Source: Streptomyces sp. NBC_00513 (GTDB lineage Bacteria; Actinomycetota; Actinomycetes; Streptomycetales; Streptomycetaceae). Taken from it: a stretch of DNA of 64,000 bases. Shown in pieces: positions 1 to 8,117 of the stretch; positions within the stretch are counted from its first letter, which is position 1; each line of letters opens with the position of its first letter. Where the stretch lies: positions 5,146,001-5,210,000 of the forward strand of contig NZ_CP107845.1 in assembly GCF_041431415.1 (NCBI RefSeq), read 5' to 3'. The notes beneath the pieces were generated by a model. It ran no database searches, was not told where the DNA came from, and saw only the letters and a list, made by a program, of their open reading frames with translations. Position numbers and translations under genes: made by a program.

Positions 1-2
1 CG

Positions 3-497
3 GTGCGCCGCGTCGGATCGATCGCGATCGTGCACGAGACGCTCTCTCAAAACCTGGACGAGCGCGTCGAGTTCGACGAGATCGCCGACAGGGTGATCGC
101 GATGGTCGCCGAGATCTCGCCCGGCAAGGTGCGGTGCCGACGCACCGGCCGGTTCGGGATCCTCGACGCCGAGGTCGCGACCCCGCTGTCGATGGTGCTG
201 ACCGAGATCCTGCAGAACGCCCTGGAACACGCCTTCACCCAGGGGGAGGGCGGCACCGTCGAGGTGTCCGCCGCGCGCTCCGGTTCCGGGCGGGCCGACG
301 CCCGACTGTTGATCACGGTCCTCGACGACGGGTGCGGCCTGCCCGAGGCCTTCGACCCGCAGCGGGCCGGCAACCTCGGGCTCCAGATCGTACGCACCCT
401 CGTGGAGGGTGAACTCGGGGGAACGTTCGACATGGTCCGGGTCGAACCGCGCGGCACCCGGGTCGTCCTCGACATACCGGCCAGCCCGCAGAAGTAG
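3..497 (+). CDS. sensor histidine kinase, C-terminal part (PdtaS-like), cut by window edge
   Basis: Only the last about 165 codons are present; the reading frame is open to the left edge, so the GTG at base 3 is not taken as the real start. The visible part begins in a HisKA_2-type dimerisation/phosphoacceptor segment (IAIVHETLSQ) and continues into a HATPase_c domain with an N-box (EILQNALEHAF) and a G1 box (DDGCGLP). This organisation is typical of the PdtaS-like, PAS/GAF-containing cytosolic kinases of actinobacteria. It lies tail-to-tail with wblE, an arrangement I recall from the S. coelicolor wblE locus. The input signal cannot be judged because the sensory half lies outside the window. 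Confidence 0.85.
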   Translation: MRRVGSIAIVHETLSQNLDERVEFDEIADRVIAMVAEISPGKVRCRRTGRFGILDAEVATPLSMVLTEILQNALEHAFTQGEGGTVEVSAARSGSGRADARLLITVLDDGCGLPEAFDPQRAGNLGLQIVRTLVEGELGGTFDMVRVEPRGTRVVLDIPASPQK

Positions 498-574
498 CAG
501 CGAGTAGCAGCCGGAACGTCACCCTGCGTGACGATGTCGGTCGGCTCTGACCTGCTTCGCATCCCGCACAGCAC

Positions 575-610
575 TGAGCCCCGGACCGAAGGTTCTCGGT
601 CCGGGGCTCA
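575..610. terminator. bidirectional terminator between the kinase and wblE
   Basis: A perfect 15-bp inverted repeat (arms 575-589 and 596-610) encloses a 6-base loop between two convergent genes. No T-tract follows on the + strand, as is usual for Streptomyces terminators. Confidence 0.8.
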
Positions 611-674
611 AGAGCACGTTGCTGAGCGCTTATACGGTTACTACGCGCTGCGGCTCGAGGCTCGAAAGTCGATG

Positions 675-932
675 TCAGGCGGTGGCGTTGCGCGCCCGAT
701 TGCGAGCGGCGCGGCGCTTCATCGCGCGGCGCTCGTCCTCGCTGAGGCCGCCCCAGACACCGGAGTCCTGACCGGACTCGAGCGCCCACTGCAGGCACTG
801 CTCCATCACGGGGCAGCGGCGGCAGACGGCCTTGGCTTCCTCGATCTGCAGCAGCGCAGGACCGGTGTTGCCGATGGGGAAGAAGAGTTCCGGGTCTTCC
901 TCACGACAAACGGCGTTGTGACGCCAGTCCAT
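675..932 (-). CDS. wblE: WhiB-family iron-sulfur regulator, WblE type
   Basis: An 85-residue WhiB-like protein with four cysteines (C9, C37, C40, C46) in the C...CxxCx5C arrangement that binds a [4Fe-4S] cluster. It is followed by the G(V/I)WGG turn (GVWGGLSEDER) and a basic Arg-rich C-terminus for DNA binding. WhiB1/WblE-type proteins act with the primary sigma factor and can respond to nitric oxide. The ATG at 932 is chosen because a GGAG lies five bases upstream and the resulting length equals that of known WblE; an upstream in-frame start at 989 would add 19 atypical residues. The 290-base upstream region holds a near-palindrome GTGAACGCTTTCAC around 977-990. Confidence 0.93.
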   Translation of the reverse strand: MDWRHNAVCREEDPELFFPIGNTGPALLQIEEAKAVCRRCPVMEQCLQWALESGQDSGVWGGLSEDERRAMKRRAARNRARNATA

Positions 933-1224
933 GGCTGCTCCATCTCCTTGTATTGCGGGCAGGTTGCTTGTGAATGTGAACGCTTTCACGAATCCCCCCG
1001 TGAGGGAAGGGCCGACCCCCAGTTGCCTGGTGGGGTCCGAGATTCGTGGAGGGGTTCTGGCGATCTGTGCGGGTGCCGGGTTCTGCGGGCTGTCCCGATC
1101 GCCATGTAGAGATTCGCAAACCTCGGACGGGGATACAACCCCTTCCGGAAAGTTTTTTTGGATTCGTCGGTGTCTACTAGGTCACAGCCCTAGTTCCTGG
1201 GGGTGGACCGGCGTGTATACGTTC

Positions 1225-1253
1225 GAGTGAAAGGGCTTTAGGCCCTTCCACTC
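1225..1253 (-). terminator. terminator overlapping the end of the lipid kinase gene
   Basis: The inverted repeat GAGTGaAAGGGC / GCCCTTcCACTC has one mismatch and a five-base loop. It overlaps the stop codon of the minus-strand kinase gene at 1252-1254. Confidence 0.6.
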
Positions 1254-2217
1254 ACACAATCACACGCAGTGCACGGCGTACGCCTGTGAACCGAACGCTG
1301 GTGCGCAGCCCGAGGTGGTCGCCGTCCATCTGGAACGGGAGCGGAACCTTCGAATGCAAGGTGAAGTCGGTCAGATCGTGCAGAGACACCGCATGCTTGC
1401 CGTGCGGCCCGCGTTCAGGAGTCGAGGTCAGGAGCTGCGTGGCGTACCTGGCGACCGCCGGAGTTGACAAACGATCGAGTGCCAGTACGTCAAGCGCGGT
1501 ATCGAACGACGCCTCCGGGGACGCGTAAAGCGGACGATTGCCCAGATACGTCCACGGCGAGGTGTTGCAGACTATCGACAGCACCAGATCCGTCACCGGA
1601 TCCGCGCCGGGCCGCTCCAGCGTGACCGTGCCGTGCCTGCGGTTCGGCTCGTCCCAGAACTGACGCATGAGCTGTCGCACATAGAGGGCGTGTGTCGAAC
1701 GCTTGCCGCGTTCCCGCTGCTGCTCCACCCGCCCCACCACACCCGCGTCGAAGCCGAAGCCCGCGCAGAAGGTGAACCAGCGCGCCGGGACCGATTCGTC
1801 CTCCGTGCCCGGGGTGCCGGCCGCCAGACCCAGACCGACCGTGCGTTCGCGTTCCTCGCGGAGCGCGTCGAGCAGGGCGCCGGTAGCCTCGACCGCGTCG
1901 TTCGGCAGGCCGAGCGCACGGGCGAACACGTTCGTGGATCCGCCGGGGACCACCGCGAGCCGGGGCAGCCGGTCCGGATCGGGCCCGTTGTGCAGCAGTC
2001 CGTTGACCACCTCGTTGACGGTGCCGTCACCGCCCAGGGCCACGACGAGGTCGACACCCTCGTTGGCCGCCCTGCGTCCGAGGTCCCGCGCGTGCCCCCG
2101 GTACTCGGTGGTCACCGCCTCCAGCTTCATCTCGCTGGCCAGGGCGTGGGTCAGGACGTCACGCGTGCGCGCACTGGTCGTCGTCGCTGCTGGGTTGGCC
2201 ACGAGAAGTGCACGCAT
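1252..2217 (-). CDS. diacylglycerol kinase-family lipid kinase
   Basis: A 321-residue member of the DagK/YegS/BmrU family, which phosphorylates diacylglycerol or related lipids. The N-terminal nucleotide-binding motif is clear: VVALGGDGTVNEVVNGL, followed by the VVPGGSTN motif. The ATG at 2217 (MRALLVANPAA) is preferred over an upstream in-frame start because the family normally starts right before the first beta-strand carrying the NP motif. No membrane segment is apparent; these enzymes associate with the membrane peripherally. The gene is monocistronic, head-to-head with a small membrane protein gene. Substrate specificity cannot be read from the sequence. Confidence 0.88.
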   Translation of the reverse strand: MRALLVANPAATTTSARTRDVLTHALASEMKLEAVTTEYRGHARDLGRRAANEGVDLVVALGGDGTVNEVVNGLLHNGPDPDRLPRLAVVPGGSTNVFARALGLPNDAVEATGALLDALREERERTVGLGLAAGTPGTEDESVPARWFTFCAGFGFDAGVVGRVEQQRERGKRSTHALYVRQLMRQFWDEPNRRHGTVTLERPGADPVTDLVLSIVCNTSPWTYLGNRPLYASPEASFDTALDVLALDRLSTPAVARYATQLLTSTPERGPHGKHAVSLHDLTDFTLHSKVPLPFQMDGDHLGLRTSVRFTGVRRALRVIV

Positions 2218-2301
2218 GAGCGCCAGCCTACCCACCCCTTCGCGGGTGCCCCCTACTGCCCGTCCCCTCCGGGGCCGGCGGGGCGCGGCTACCCTGCTGG
2301 G

Positions 2302-2754
2302 GTGAGTAAGAAGCCGACCTCGAACGTTCCCGCCCCCTCGTCCGCGCCGTCCCCCGTCGCGCTGCCCGGTCGGCTGACGGCCGCCGCCGTGCTCACCGCG
2401 CTGGAGGGTCTGGCGCTCGCCGGCCTCGGCGTCTACATGCTGTACGTGGGCATCGCCGGCGATCCCGACTCCCCGCAGCAGGCCGAGACCGGGGGCGTGA
2501 CGCTGCTCGCGCTCGCCGCGCTCCCGCTGATCGCGGCGCGCGGGCTGCGCCTGGGCCGCCGCTGGAGCCGCGGCCCGGCGCTGATCACCCAGCTGATGGC
2601 GATGCCGGTCGCCTGGACCCTGTGGACCACGGGCGGGGCGATGGTCGCCGCCGCGGTGGCGCTGGCGCTCACGGCCGTGGCCGTGGGGGCGCTGCTCGTG
2701 AACCCGACGGCCACGGAAGCGCTTGGTATCGGGCCTGGGGAACAGACCCGATAA
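2302..2754 (+). CDS. small integral membrane protein, conserved in Streptomyces
   Basis: A 150-residue protein starting at GTG 2302. After a Pro/Ser-rich N-terminus of about 20 residues there are four hydrophobic segments, roughly residues 25-47, 60-76, 90-110 and 115-135, so it is a four-helix integral membrane protein. I recognise no catalytic motif. It sits between the lipid kinase and sigH as in other streptomycetes, which suggests a conserved but unknown role. It is convergent with sigH, with only 22 bases between stop codons and no obvious terminator. Confidence 0.75.
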   Translation: MSKKPTSNVPAPSSAPSPVALPGRLTAAAVLTALEGLALAGLGVYMLYVGIAGDPDSPQQAETGGVTLLALAALPLIAARGLRLGRRWSRGPALITQLMAMPVAWTLWTTGGAMVAAAVALALTAVAVGALLVNPTATEALGIGPGEQTR

Positions 2755-2776
2755 CCCGTACGTCGATCCGTACGTC

Positions 2777-3805
2777 CTACTCCTCGACGAGGAGCTTCTC
2801 CCGGAGCTGGGCCAGGGTGCGGGCCAGCAGGCGGGAGACGTGCATCTGGGAGATGCCGACCTCCTGCGCGATCTGCGACTGGGTCATGTTGCCGAAGAAC
2901 CGCAGCAGCAGGATCCGCTTCTCCCGCGGCGGCAGTCCTTCCAGCAGCGGCTTGAGGGACTCGCGGTACTCGACGCCCTCCAGCGCCTCGTCCTCCGAAC
3001 CCAGGGTGTCCGCCACGGCCGGCGACTCGTCGTCGGTGTCGGGGACGTCCAGGGAGAGCGTGCTGTAGGCATTGGCCGATTCCAGCCCCTCCAACACCTC
3101 CTCCTCGGAGATGCCGAGCCGTTCCGCCAGCTCGTGCACCGTGGGGGAGCGGCCGTGCTGCTGTGAGAGTTCCGCCGTGGCCGTGGTCAACGAGAGCCGC
3201 AGCTCCTGAAGACGGCGCGGCACCCGCACCGCCCAGCCCTTGTCACGGAAGTGGCGCTTGATCTCGCCGACGACCGTGGGCGTGGCGTACGTCGAGAACT
3301 CGACGCCGCGGTCCGGGTCGAACCGGTCCACCGACTTGATCAGGCCGATGGTCGCCACCTGGGTCAGGTCGTCCAGCGGCTCGCCGCGGTTGCGGAACCG
3401 CCGTGCCAGGTGCTCGACCAGCGGCAGGTGCATCCGGACCAGCCGGTTGCGCAGTTCGGCCCGCTCCGGCGAGCCGTCGGGCAGTTCCCGCAGCTCGAAG
3501 AAGAGGGCCCGCGCGCCACTGCGGTCGCGCGGATCCGGCAGCGGCACGTGTGCCGCCGGCGCCATCGGGATCGGGGCCATCGGGGCCGTGGCAGCGGCCG
3601 GCGGTGGCTGTGCTGGTTGTGGTTCTTCGTGCTGGTTCTCGCTCACAGGGCCCGCCCGTCGCTCCGCCGAGTCCAAAAAGCCGTCTTCCGCATCCGCGTC
3701 GGCCGGGTGTGGCCGGGCGTGCAGTTGCTCCGGGATGCCACCGTCGACCTCGTGTCGTACCCGGGGCCGATCCCCGCCCCGCACCGGGATCTCCCCGCCG
3801 CTCAC
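2777..3805 (-). CDS. sigH: SigB/SigF-subfamily RNA polymerase sigma factor (SigH-like)
   Basis: A stress/development sigma factor of the SigB-SigF-SigG subfamily. From GTG 3805 it is 342 residues: an acidic, Pro/Ala-rich N-terminal extension of about 110 residues, then region 2 (HLPLVEHLARRF, DDLTQVATIGLIKSVDRFD, EFSTYATPTVVGEIKRHFRD), region 3 (RVPRRLQELR) and region 4 (MTQSQIAQEVGISQMHVSRLL). GTG 3805 overlaps the stop codon of rsbW (GTGA), so the two are translationally coupled and the product would be near 37 kDa. The frame stays open upstream to 4384, over all of rsbW, with an in-frame GTG at 4300. Larger SigH isoforms have been reported for S. coelicolor (from memory). Activity is expected to be controlled by the adjacent anti-sigma factor. 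Confidence 0.92.
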   Translation of the reverse strand: MSGGEIPVRGGDRPRVRHEVDGGIPEQLHARPHPADADAEDGFLDSAERRAGPVSENQHEEPQPAQPPPAAATAPMAPIPMAPAAHVPLPDPRDRSGARALFFELRELPDGSPERAELRNRLVRMHLPLVEHLARRFRNRGEPLDDLTQVATIGLIKSVDRFDPDRGVEFSTYATPTVVGEIKRHFRDKGWAVRVPRRLQELRLSLTTATAELSQQHGRSPTVHELAERLGISEEEVLEGLESANAYSTLSLDVPDTDDESPAVADTLGSEDEALEGVEYRESLKPLLEGLPPREKRILLLRFFGNMTQSQIAQEVGISQMHVSRLLARTLAQLREKLLVEE

Positions 3806-4215
3806 GCCGGGCCTGGCCCCGCGCCGCGCTGTTTGTAGAGGCTGATGCTCACTGTCCGGTCCTCCTCGACCGTCGCCTCGACCTTGCCGGCCAGCGCCGA
3901 CAGGACCGTCCACGCGAACGTGTCCCGCTCCGGTGCGCGCCCGTCGGTGGTCGGTGCGGAGACCGTGACCTCCAGCGAGTCGTCGACCAGCCGGAAGACG
4001 CAACTGAGGACGGAGCCGGGCACGGCCTGCTGGAGCAGGATCGCGCAGGCTTCGTCCACCGCGATGCGGAGGTCCTCGATCTCGTCGAGGGTGAAGTCCA
4101 AACGTGCGGCGAGGCCGGCCGTGGCCGTTCGCAGCACCGACAGGTAGGCACCCGCAGCCGGCAGCCGGACTTCCACGAAGTCCTGGGTCCCGGGCTCGCC
4201 TGCGATCTGGGACAC
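3802..4215 (-). CDS. rsbW: anti-sigma factor, RsbW-type serine kinase (partner of SigH)
   Basis: A 137-residue GHKL/HATPase_c-fold anti-sigma factor. The N-box-like segment is DEIEDLRIAVDEACAILLQQ and the protein ends shortly after the last beta strand. Such proteins bind the sigma factor and phosphorylate an anti-anti-sigma partner. GTG 4215 is chosen because GGAGG lies five bases upstream; upstream in-frame codons would add an atypical extension. It overlaps sigH by four bases and is expected to be expressed with it. The G-boxes are degenerate (TFAWTVLSALAGKVE instead of a clear GxGxG), a common feature in actinobacterial RsbW-like proteins. The S. coelicolor homologue is called PrsH/UshX/RshA. 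Confidence 0.88.
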   Translation of the reverse strand: MSQIAGEPGTQDFVEVRLPAAGAYLSVLRTATAGLAARLDFTLDEIEDLRIAVDEACAILLQQAVPGSVLSCVFRLVDDSLEVTVSAPTTDGRAPERDTFAWTVLSALAGKVEATVEEDRTVSISLYKQRGAGPGPA

Positions 4216-4410
4216 CCTCACCTCCAAGGTGGTACGAGCTCTGTTCGCCGGTGACGCTATCGCGATCCGGGCGATCGTGTCGCGGCACCCCGTGTGACAC
4301 CTGCCCGGAGTCCCCACGCCCGCAGGCCGGTGACCGATGGTAAGCCCATGGGTACGGACAGTGGCTAGAGGTCTGCGGGCCCAAATCAGGGGAACCGGCG
4401 GAGGGTTGAC

Positions 4411-4434
4411 CTACCCCGCCTCAGACGATCGAAC
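4411..4434 (-). promoter_or_regulatory. candidate SigB/SigH-type promoter for rsbW-sigH
   Basis: Reading on the minus strand, GTTC (4434-4431), 14 bases, then GGGTAG (4416-4411) resembles the SigB-like consensus GTTT-N14-15-GGGTAT. It lies about 195 bases upstream of rsbW and overlaps the stop codon of the zinc-finger gene. It would allow autoregulation by SigH. Confidence 0.35.
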
Positions 4435-4681
4435 CGTGGACAAAACACCACCGCCAGGTCTCGCCCGGTTCGAAGCTGCGCATCATCGGGTGGCCCGTCT
4501 GATGGTGGTGCGCCGTGGCGTGCCGGTAGGGGGAGGAATCGCAGCAGGCCACGTAACCGCACGCCAGGCACATCCGCAGCTGTACCGGATGGCTCCCGAG
4601 CGTCAGACATTCGGGACAGGTCTGGGCAAGGGGGATGGGCTCGGGGCGCGGCAGTTCGGCAACGTGGGTGCACTCGCTCAT
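4421..4681 (-). CDS. UBP-type zinc finger protein
   Basis: An 86-residue protein consisting almost entirely of a ZnF_UBP domain: CPECLTLG, LRMCLACGYVACCDSS, then several histidines (RHATAHHHQTGHP) and the closing WRWCFVHG. The Cys/His spacing fits the zinc-binding ubiquitin-hydrolase finger. In actinobacteria such stand-alone domains occur next to antiporters or as fusions to redox proteins, and their ligand is unknown. The ATG at 4681 is chosen because the Cys-rich domain follows immediately and the divergent antiporter gene begins 55 bases away. It may be co-transcribed with the downstream rsbW-sigH operon. Confidence 0.85.
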   Translation of the reverse strand: MSECTHVAELPRPEPIPLAQTCPECLTLGSHPVQLRMCLACGYVACCDSSPYRHATAHHHQTGHPMMRSFEPGETWRWCFVHGSIV

Positions 4682-4736
4682 GATGGCCAGCGTACTGAGG
4701 TGCGGACGCCCGCGGACTGATGAGGATGGGTCTTCG

Positions 4737-6317
4737 ATGGAGGTATTGCCGCTGGTGGCGCTGGTGGCGGGCAGCGCGGTGGTCGCGGGGTTGGCCCGTC
4801 GCACGTCCGTGTCGGCTCCGCTGCTGCTCGTCGCGGCCGGTTTGATGGCGTCGTACATCCCGGGCGTGCCGTCGTACACGCTCGACCCGCACATCGTGCT
4901 GCCGCTGCTGCTCCCGCCGCTGCTGCACACCGCCGCCATGGAGAGTTCCTACCTGGACCTGCGGGCCAACGCGCGGCCGATCGCCCTGCTGTCGGTCGGG
5001 TACGTGCTCTTCGCGACGCTCGCCGTCGGGTACGCGGCCTACCTGGTCGTGCCCGGTCTGTCGCTGCCGGTGGCGCTGGTGCTCGGCGCGGTCGTCGCTC
5101 CGCCGGACGCCGTGGCCGCCACCGCCATCGCCCGCAAACTCGGCCTGCCGAACCGGATCACGACGATCCTCCAGGGCGAGTCCCTGGTGAACGACGCCAC
5201 CGCCATCACCGCCTACAAGGTGGCCCTGGCGGCGGCGGTCGGCGTCAGCGCCGGCTGGGCGGGCGGGATCGTCGAGTTCCTGCTCGCCTCGGTGGGCGGT
5301 GTCGGCATGGGCCTGCTGCTGATGGTGCCCATCCACCTGCTGCGCAGGTCGCTGCGGGACCCGCTGCTCCAGAACACCCTGTCCCTGCTGATCCCCTTCG
5401 TGGCGTACGCCGCGGCCGAACGGGTGCACGCGTCCGGGGTGCTGGCCGTGGTCGTCGTCGCGCTGTACCTCGGACACCGCAACTGGCAGGTCGACTTCGC
5501 CACCCGGCTCCAGGAGGCCGCGGTGTGGAAGGTGATCTCCTTCGTCCTGGAGTCGGTGGTCTTCGCGCTGATCGGGCTCCAGCTGCCGGTGGTCCTCAAG
5601 GGACTCGACGAGTACGCGGGCCCGGACGCCGCCTGGTACGCGCTGGCGGTGTTCCTGGCCGTGGTCGTGGCCCGGTTCGTCTGGGTGTTCCCGGCGACCT
5701 TCCTGCCGCGGGTGCTGTCCGAGCGGATCCGCGAGCGGGAACCCGAGACCAACTGGAAGGCGCCGGTCATCGTGGGATGGGCGGGCATGCGCGGGGTGGT
5801 CTCGCTGGCCATCGCCTTCTCCGTCCCGCTGAGCGTGCCGCACCGCAACCTGATCCTGTTCCTGACCTTCACCACCGTCATCGGGACCCTGGTGGTCCAG
5901 GGGTTGACGCTGCCCCCGCTGATCCGCCTGCTGAGGCTGCCGCCGCGGGACGCGCAGGCCGAGACGCTGGCCGAGGCGCAGGCGCAGAGCGAGGCGTCGC
6001 GGTCGGCCGAGGAGCGGCTCGACGAACTGCTCGCCGACCCGGCGAACGCGCTCCCGCCGCCGCTCGCGGACCGGCTGCGCACGGTGCTGGAGCGGCGGCG
6101 CAACGCGGTGTGGGAACGGCTGGGCGAGGTCAACGCGGTCACGGGCGAGTCGGCGGACGACGTCTACCGTCGCCTCGCCGGCGAGATGATCGAGGCCGAG
6201 CGGGAGGTGTTCGTGACGCTGCGGGACCAGCGGCGGATCGACGACGAGATGCTGCGGGCGTTGCTGCGCAGGCTGGACCTGGAGGAGGCGGCGGCCTACC
6301 GCGAGGAATCCTCCTGA
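4737..6317 (+). CDS. Na+/H+ antiporter, CPA1 family
   Basis: A 526-residue cation:proton antiporter of the NhaP/CPA1 family. There are about 12 hydrophobic segments in residues 1-400. The conserved core motifs are present: GAVVAPPDAVAATAIA with the functional Asp, GESLVNDATAITAY with the ND pair, and VGWAGMRGVVSLAIA. A charged cytoplasmic tail of about 110 residues rich in Glu/Arg follows and may regulate transport. The start at ATG 4737 puts the first membrane helix right at the N-terminus, as in homologues. It is divergent from the UBP zinc-finger gene with a 55-base shared upstream region. Proximity to the osmotic-stress sigma factor locus fits ion homeostasis. Confidence 0.9.
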   Translation: MEVLPLVALVAGSAVVAGLARRTSVSAPLLLVAAGLMASYIPGVPSYTLDPHIVLPLLLPPLLHTAAMESSYLDLRANARPIALLSVGYVLFATLAVGYAAYLVVPGLSLPVALVLGAVVAPPDAVAATAIARKLGLPNRITTILQGESLVNDATAITAYKVALAAAVGVSAGWAGGIVEFLLASVGGVGMGLLLMVPIHLLRRSLRDPLLQNTLSLLIPFVAYAAAERVHASGVLAVVVVALYLGHRNWQVDFATRLQEAAVWKVISFVLESVVFALIGLQLPVVLKGLDEYAGPDAAWYALAVFLAVVVARFVWVFPATFLPRVLSERIREREPETNWKAPVIVGWAGMRGVVSLAIAFSVPLSVPHRNLILFLTFTTVIGTLVVQGLTLPPLIRLLRLPPRDAQAETLAEAQAQSEASRSAEERLDELLADPANALPPPLADRLRTVLERRRNAVWERLGEVNAVTGESADDVYRRLAGEMIEAEREVFVTLRDQRRIDDEMLRALLRRLDLEEAAAYREESS

Positions 6318-6374
6318 TCCCCGGGCGCGGCGGGCGGCGGGTCGGGTTCGGCCCCCGTCCCCGGGCGGCGGGGA

Positions 6375-7283
6375 TCAGGGGCGGCCCGTGACGACGGCCG
6401 CGAGGGTGGTGCCCGGGGGGAACGCGCCGCGCTCCGTCAGGGCGGTCAGCGCCCAGAGCAGCTTCGCGACGTAGACGCGCTCGATCGGGACCCCGTGGCG
6501 GCGCTCGAAGTCCGCCGCGAACGCGTCCAGTTCCGCCGGGACCTTCGCGTAGCCGCCGTGGTCGAAGCCCTCGGCCAGGGTCCAGTCGCCGGCAGGGCCC
6601 CCGAACGCGGCCCGCTGGAGGGAACGTATCTCCGCCCCCAGGAAGCCACCCGCGAGCACCGGTACGCCCCACGCCCGCTGCCCGGGGTCCAGTCCCGCCG
6701 CCAGTCCCGCCAGGGTGCCGCCGGTGCCGCAGGCGACCGCCACCACGTCGGCCGCGCCGCGCAGCTCGCGGCCCAACTCCGCGCAGCCGGTCAGGGCGAG
6801 GGCGTTGCTGCCGCCCTCGGGGATCAGGTACGCGCCCTGCGCGTCCGCCGCCGCGAGCAGCCGGGCCAGGGTGTCCGGTTCGGCCTTGCGGCGGTACTGC
6901 GACCGGGACGTGAAGTGCAGCCGCATCCCGTCGGCCGCGCAGCGGGCCAGGGACGGGTTCAGCGGCCGACCGGCCAGCTCGTCGCCCCGGACCACGCCGA
7001 CCGTCGCCAGCCCGAGCAGCCGCCCGGCGGCGGCGGTGGCCCGCAGGTGGTTGGAGTAGGCCCCGCCGAAGGTCACCAGCGCGGGGACCCCCCCGTCCAG
7101 GGCCGCCCGCAGGTTCGGTGCGAGCTTGCGCCACTTGTTGCCCGGCAGCTCGGGGTGCACGAGGTCGTCCCGTTTGAGCACCAACCGCACCCCGTACCGC
7201 TCGAACCGCTCGTCCGGCGCCTCGACCACCGGTGACGGCGGCCGGGGCAGGAGCAGGGAGCGGGGGTCCACGGGGCTGGTCAC
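6375..7283 (-). CDS. PLP-dependent deaminase / D-cysteine desulfhydrase family enzyme
   Basis: A 302-residue fold-type II PLP enzyme of the ACC deaminase / D-cysteine desulfhydrase family. The cofactor lysine is in LPGNKWRKL (about K50). FGGAYSNHLRA is the substrate-carboxylate loop, and CGTGGTLAGL is the phosphate-binding loop. The specific residues that separate ACC deaminase from D-cysteine desulfhydrase cannot be scored with certainty; overall motifs favour the desulfhydrase-like branch. The gene stands alone on the minus strand, convergent with the antiporter gene. No signal peptide; cytoplasmic. Confidence 0.82.
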   Translation of the reverse strand: MTSPVDPRSLLLPRPPSPVVEAPDERFERYGVRLVLKRDDLVHPELPGNKWRKLAPNLRAALDGGVPALVTFGGAYSNHLRATAAAGRLLGLATVGVVRGDELAGRPLNPSLARCAADGMRLHFTSRSQYRRKAEPDTLARLLAAADAQGAYLIPEGGSNALALTGCAELGRELRGAADVVAVACGTGGTLAGLAAGLDPGQRAWGVPVLAGGFLGAEIRSLQRAAFGGPAGDWTLAEGFDHGGYAKVPAELDAFAADFERRHGVPIERVYVAKLLWALTALTERGAFPPGTTLAAVVTGRP

Positions 7284-7337
7284 CTGCCCATTGTCGCCGG
7301 TGACGGTGGCCGCGCACGGGACGGACGGTGTCAGGGT

Positions 7338-7356
7338 CCGCCCCGTGGCGGGGCGG
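7338..7356 (-). terminator. short hairpin downstream of the deaminase-like gene start region
   Basis: CCGCCCC / GGGGCGG form a 7-bp stem with a 5-base loop immediately after the stop codon of the minus-strand amidase gene. It could terminate that transcript; the stem is short. Confidence 0.4.
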
Positions 7357-7947
7357 TCACTTGAGGCGGTCCGCCACGCGTTCGCGGAACCACGTCATCG
7401 TGAACCCCTTGGGGTCGATCTTGCCCGGCTGCCATTCGAGGTGCCCGATCACCGAGCGCTCGGTCCAACCGTGGAAGCGGCAGACGGCAGCGGCCGCCCG
7501 GACCATGGCGTCGAGCTGCACCGCGGGCCAGGGGTCCTTGCCGTCGCCGAGGTTCTCGCACTCGAAGCCGTAGAAGTGTCGGTTGCCGTCGGTGTTCGCC
7601 GTGTGGTCCGGAGGGAGCCGCTTCTCGGCGATCACCGCGGCCAGGACGTCGGAGTCGCCGGAGCCCGCGTGGTTGGCGCGGCCGTAGCCGACGAGGTGGA
7701 CCCGGCCGTCCTTGGTGATCACGCCGTGGCAGAGCGGGCCGGGCAGGTCCTCGTCGCCGTCCCGGCAGAGCCGGACCGTGTACGCGGTGCCCTGCGTGAC
7801 GGTGTGATGGATCATCACCCCGTTGACCGGCCCCCAGGGGCCCTTGTGGTTGCGGTTGTGGGTGCGCCAGGCGCCGACCTCGACGACGCGCAGCCCCTCG
7901 TTGCGCAACTGGGTGAGGAAACGGTCTGCGGACATGGGTGCGGACAT
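7357..7947 (-). CDS. N-acetylmuramoyl-L-alanine amidase domain protein (Amidase_2/PGRP)
   Basis: A 196-residue single-domain Amidase_2 protein. Zinc-site motifs are MIHHTVTQG (first His pair) and VIGHLEWQPGKIDPKGF (second His plus the K-x-DP segment typical of T7-lysozyme-like amidases). It would cleave the lactyl-alanine bond of peptidoglycan. There is no signal peptide or membrane anchor, so it resembles a prophage-type endolysin or a cytoplasmic recycling enzyme; no phage genes surround it. Two in-frame ATG codons (7947, 7935) are possible starts; the upstream one is shown. Confidence 0.85.
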   Translation of the reverse strand: MSAPMSADRFLTQLRNEGLRVVEVGAWRTHNRNHKGPWGPVNGVMIHHTVTQGTAYTVRLCRDGDEDLPGPLCHGVITKDGRVHLVGYGRANHAGSGDSDVLAAVIAEKRLPPDHTANTDGNRHFYGFECENLGDGKDPWPAVQLDAMVRAAAAVCRFHGWTERSVIGHLEWQPGKIDPKGFTMTWFRERVADRLK

Positions 7948-8117
7948 GGACGCCTCCTTCCGTGCGTGAGGGGCCGATCACCTTTCGTGTTCGACCCATC
8001 ACGTTCCGGTGTAGTGGAGGGAGTCCTTCCGCGGCTAGCGCGTTCGTACGGCGAGCGAGTGAATCCGGACATTCACGGAAGTCTCGTCCGCCCCTCGCGT
8101 CCCGTCGACCTCGGCTG

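Noticed and set aside
675..989. Longer WblE from the upstream in-frame start at 989
   Set aside because: Adds 19 residues not seen in the family; ATG 932 has a good Shine-Dalgarno sequence and gives the known length.
7357..7947. Amidase as a sign of a prophage
   Set aside because: No integrase, structural or holin genes nearby; single amidase genes without signal peptide also occur in Streptomyces core regions.
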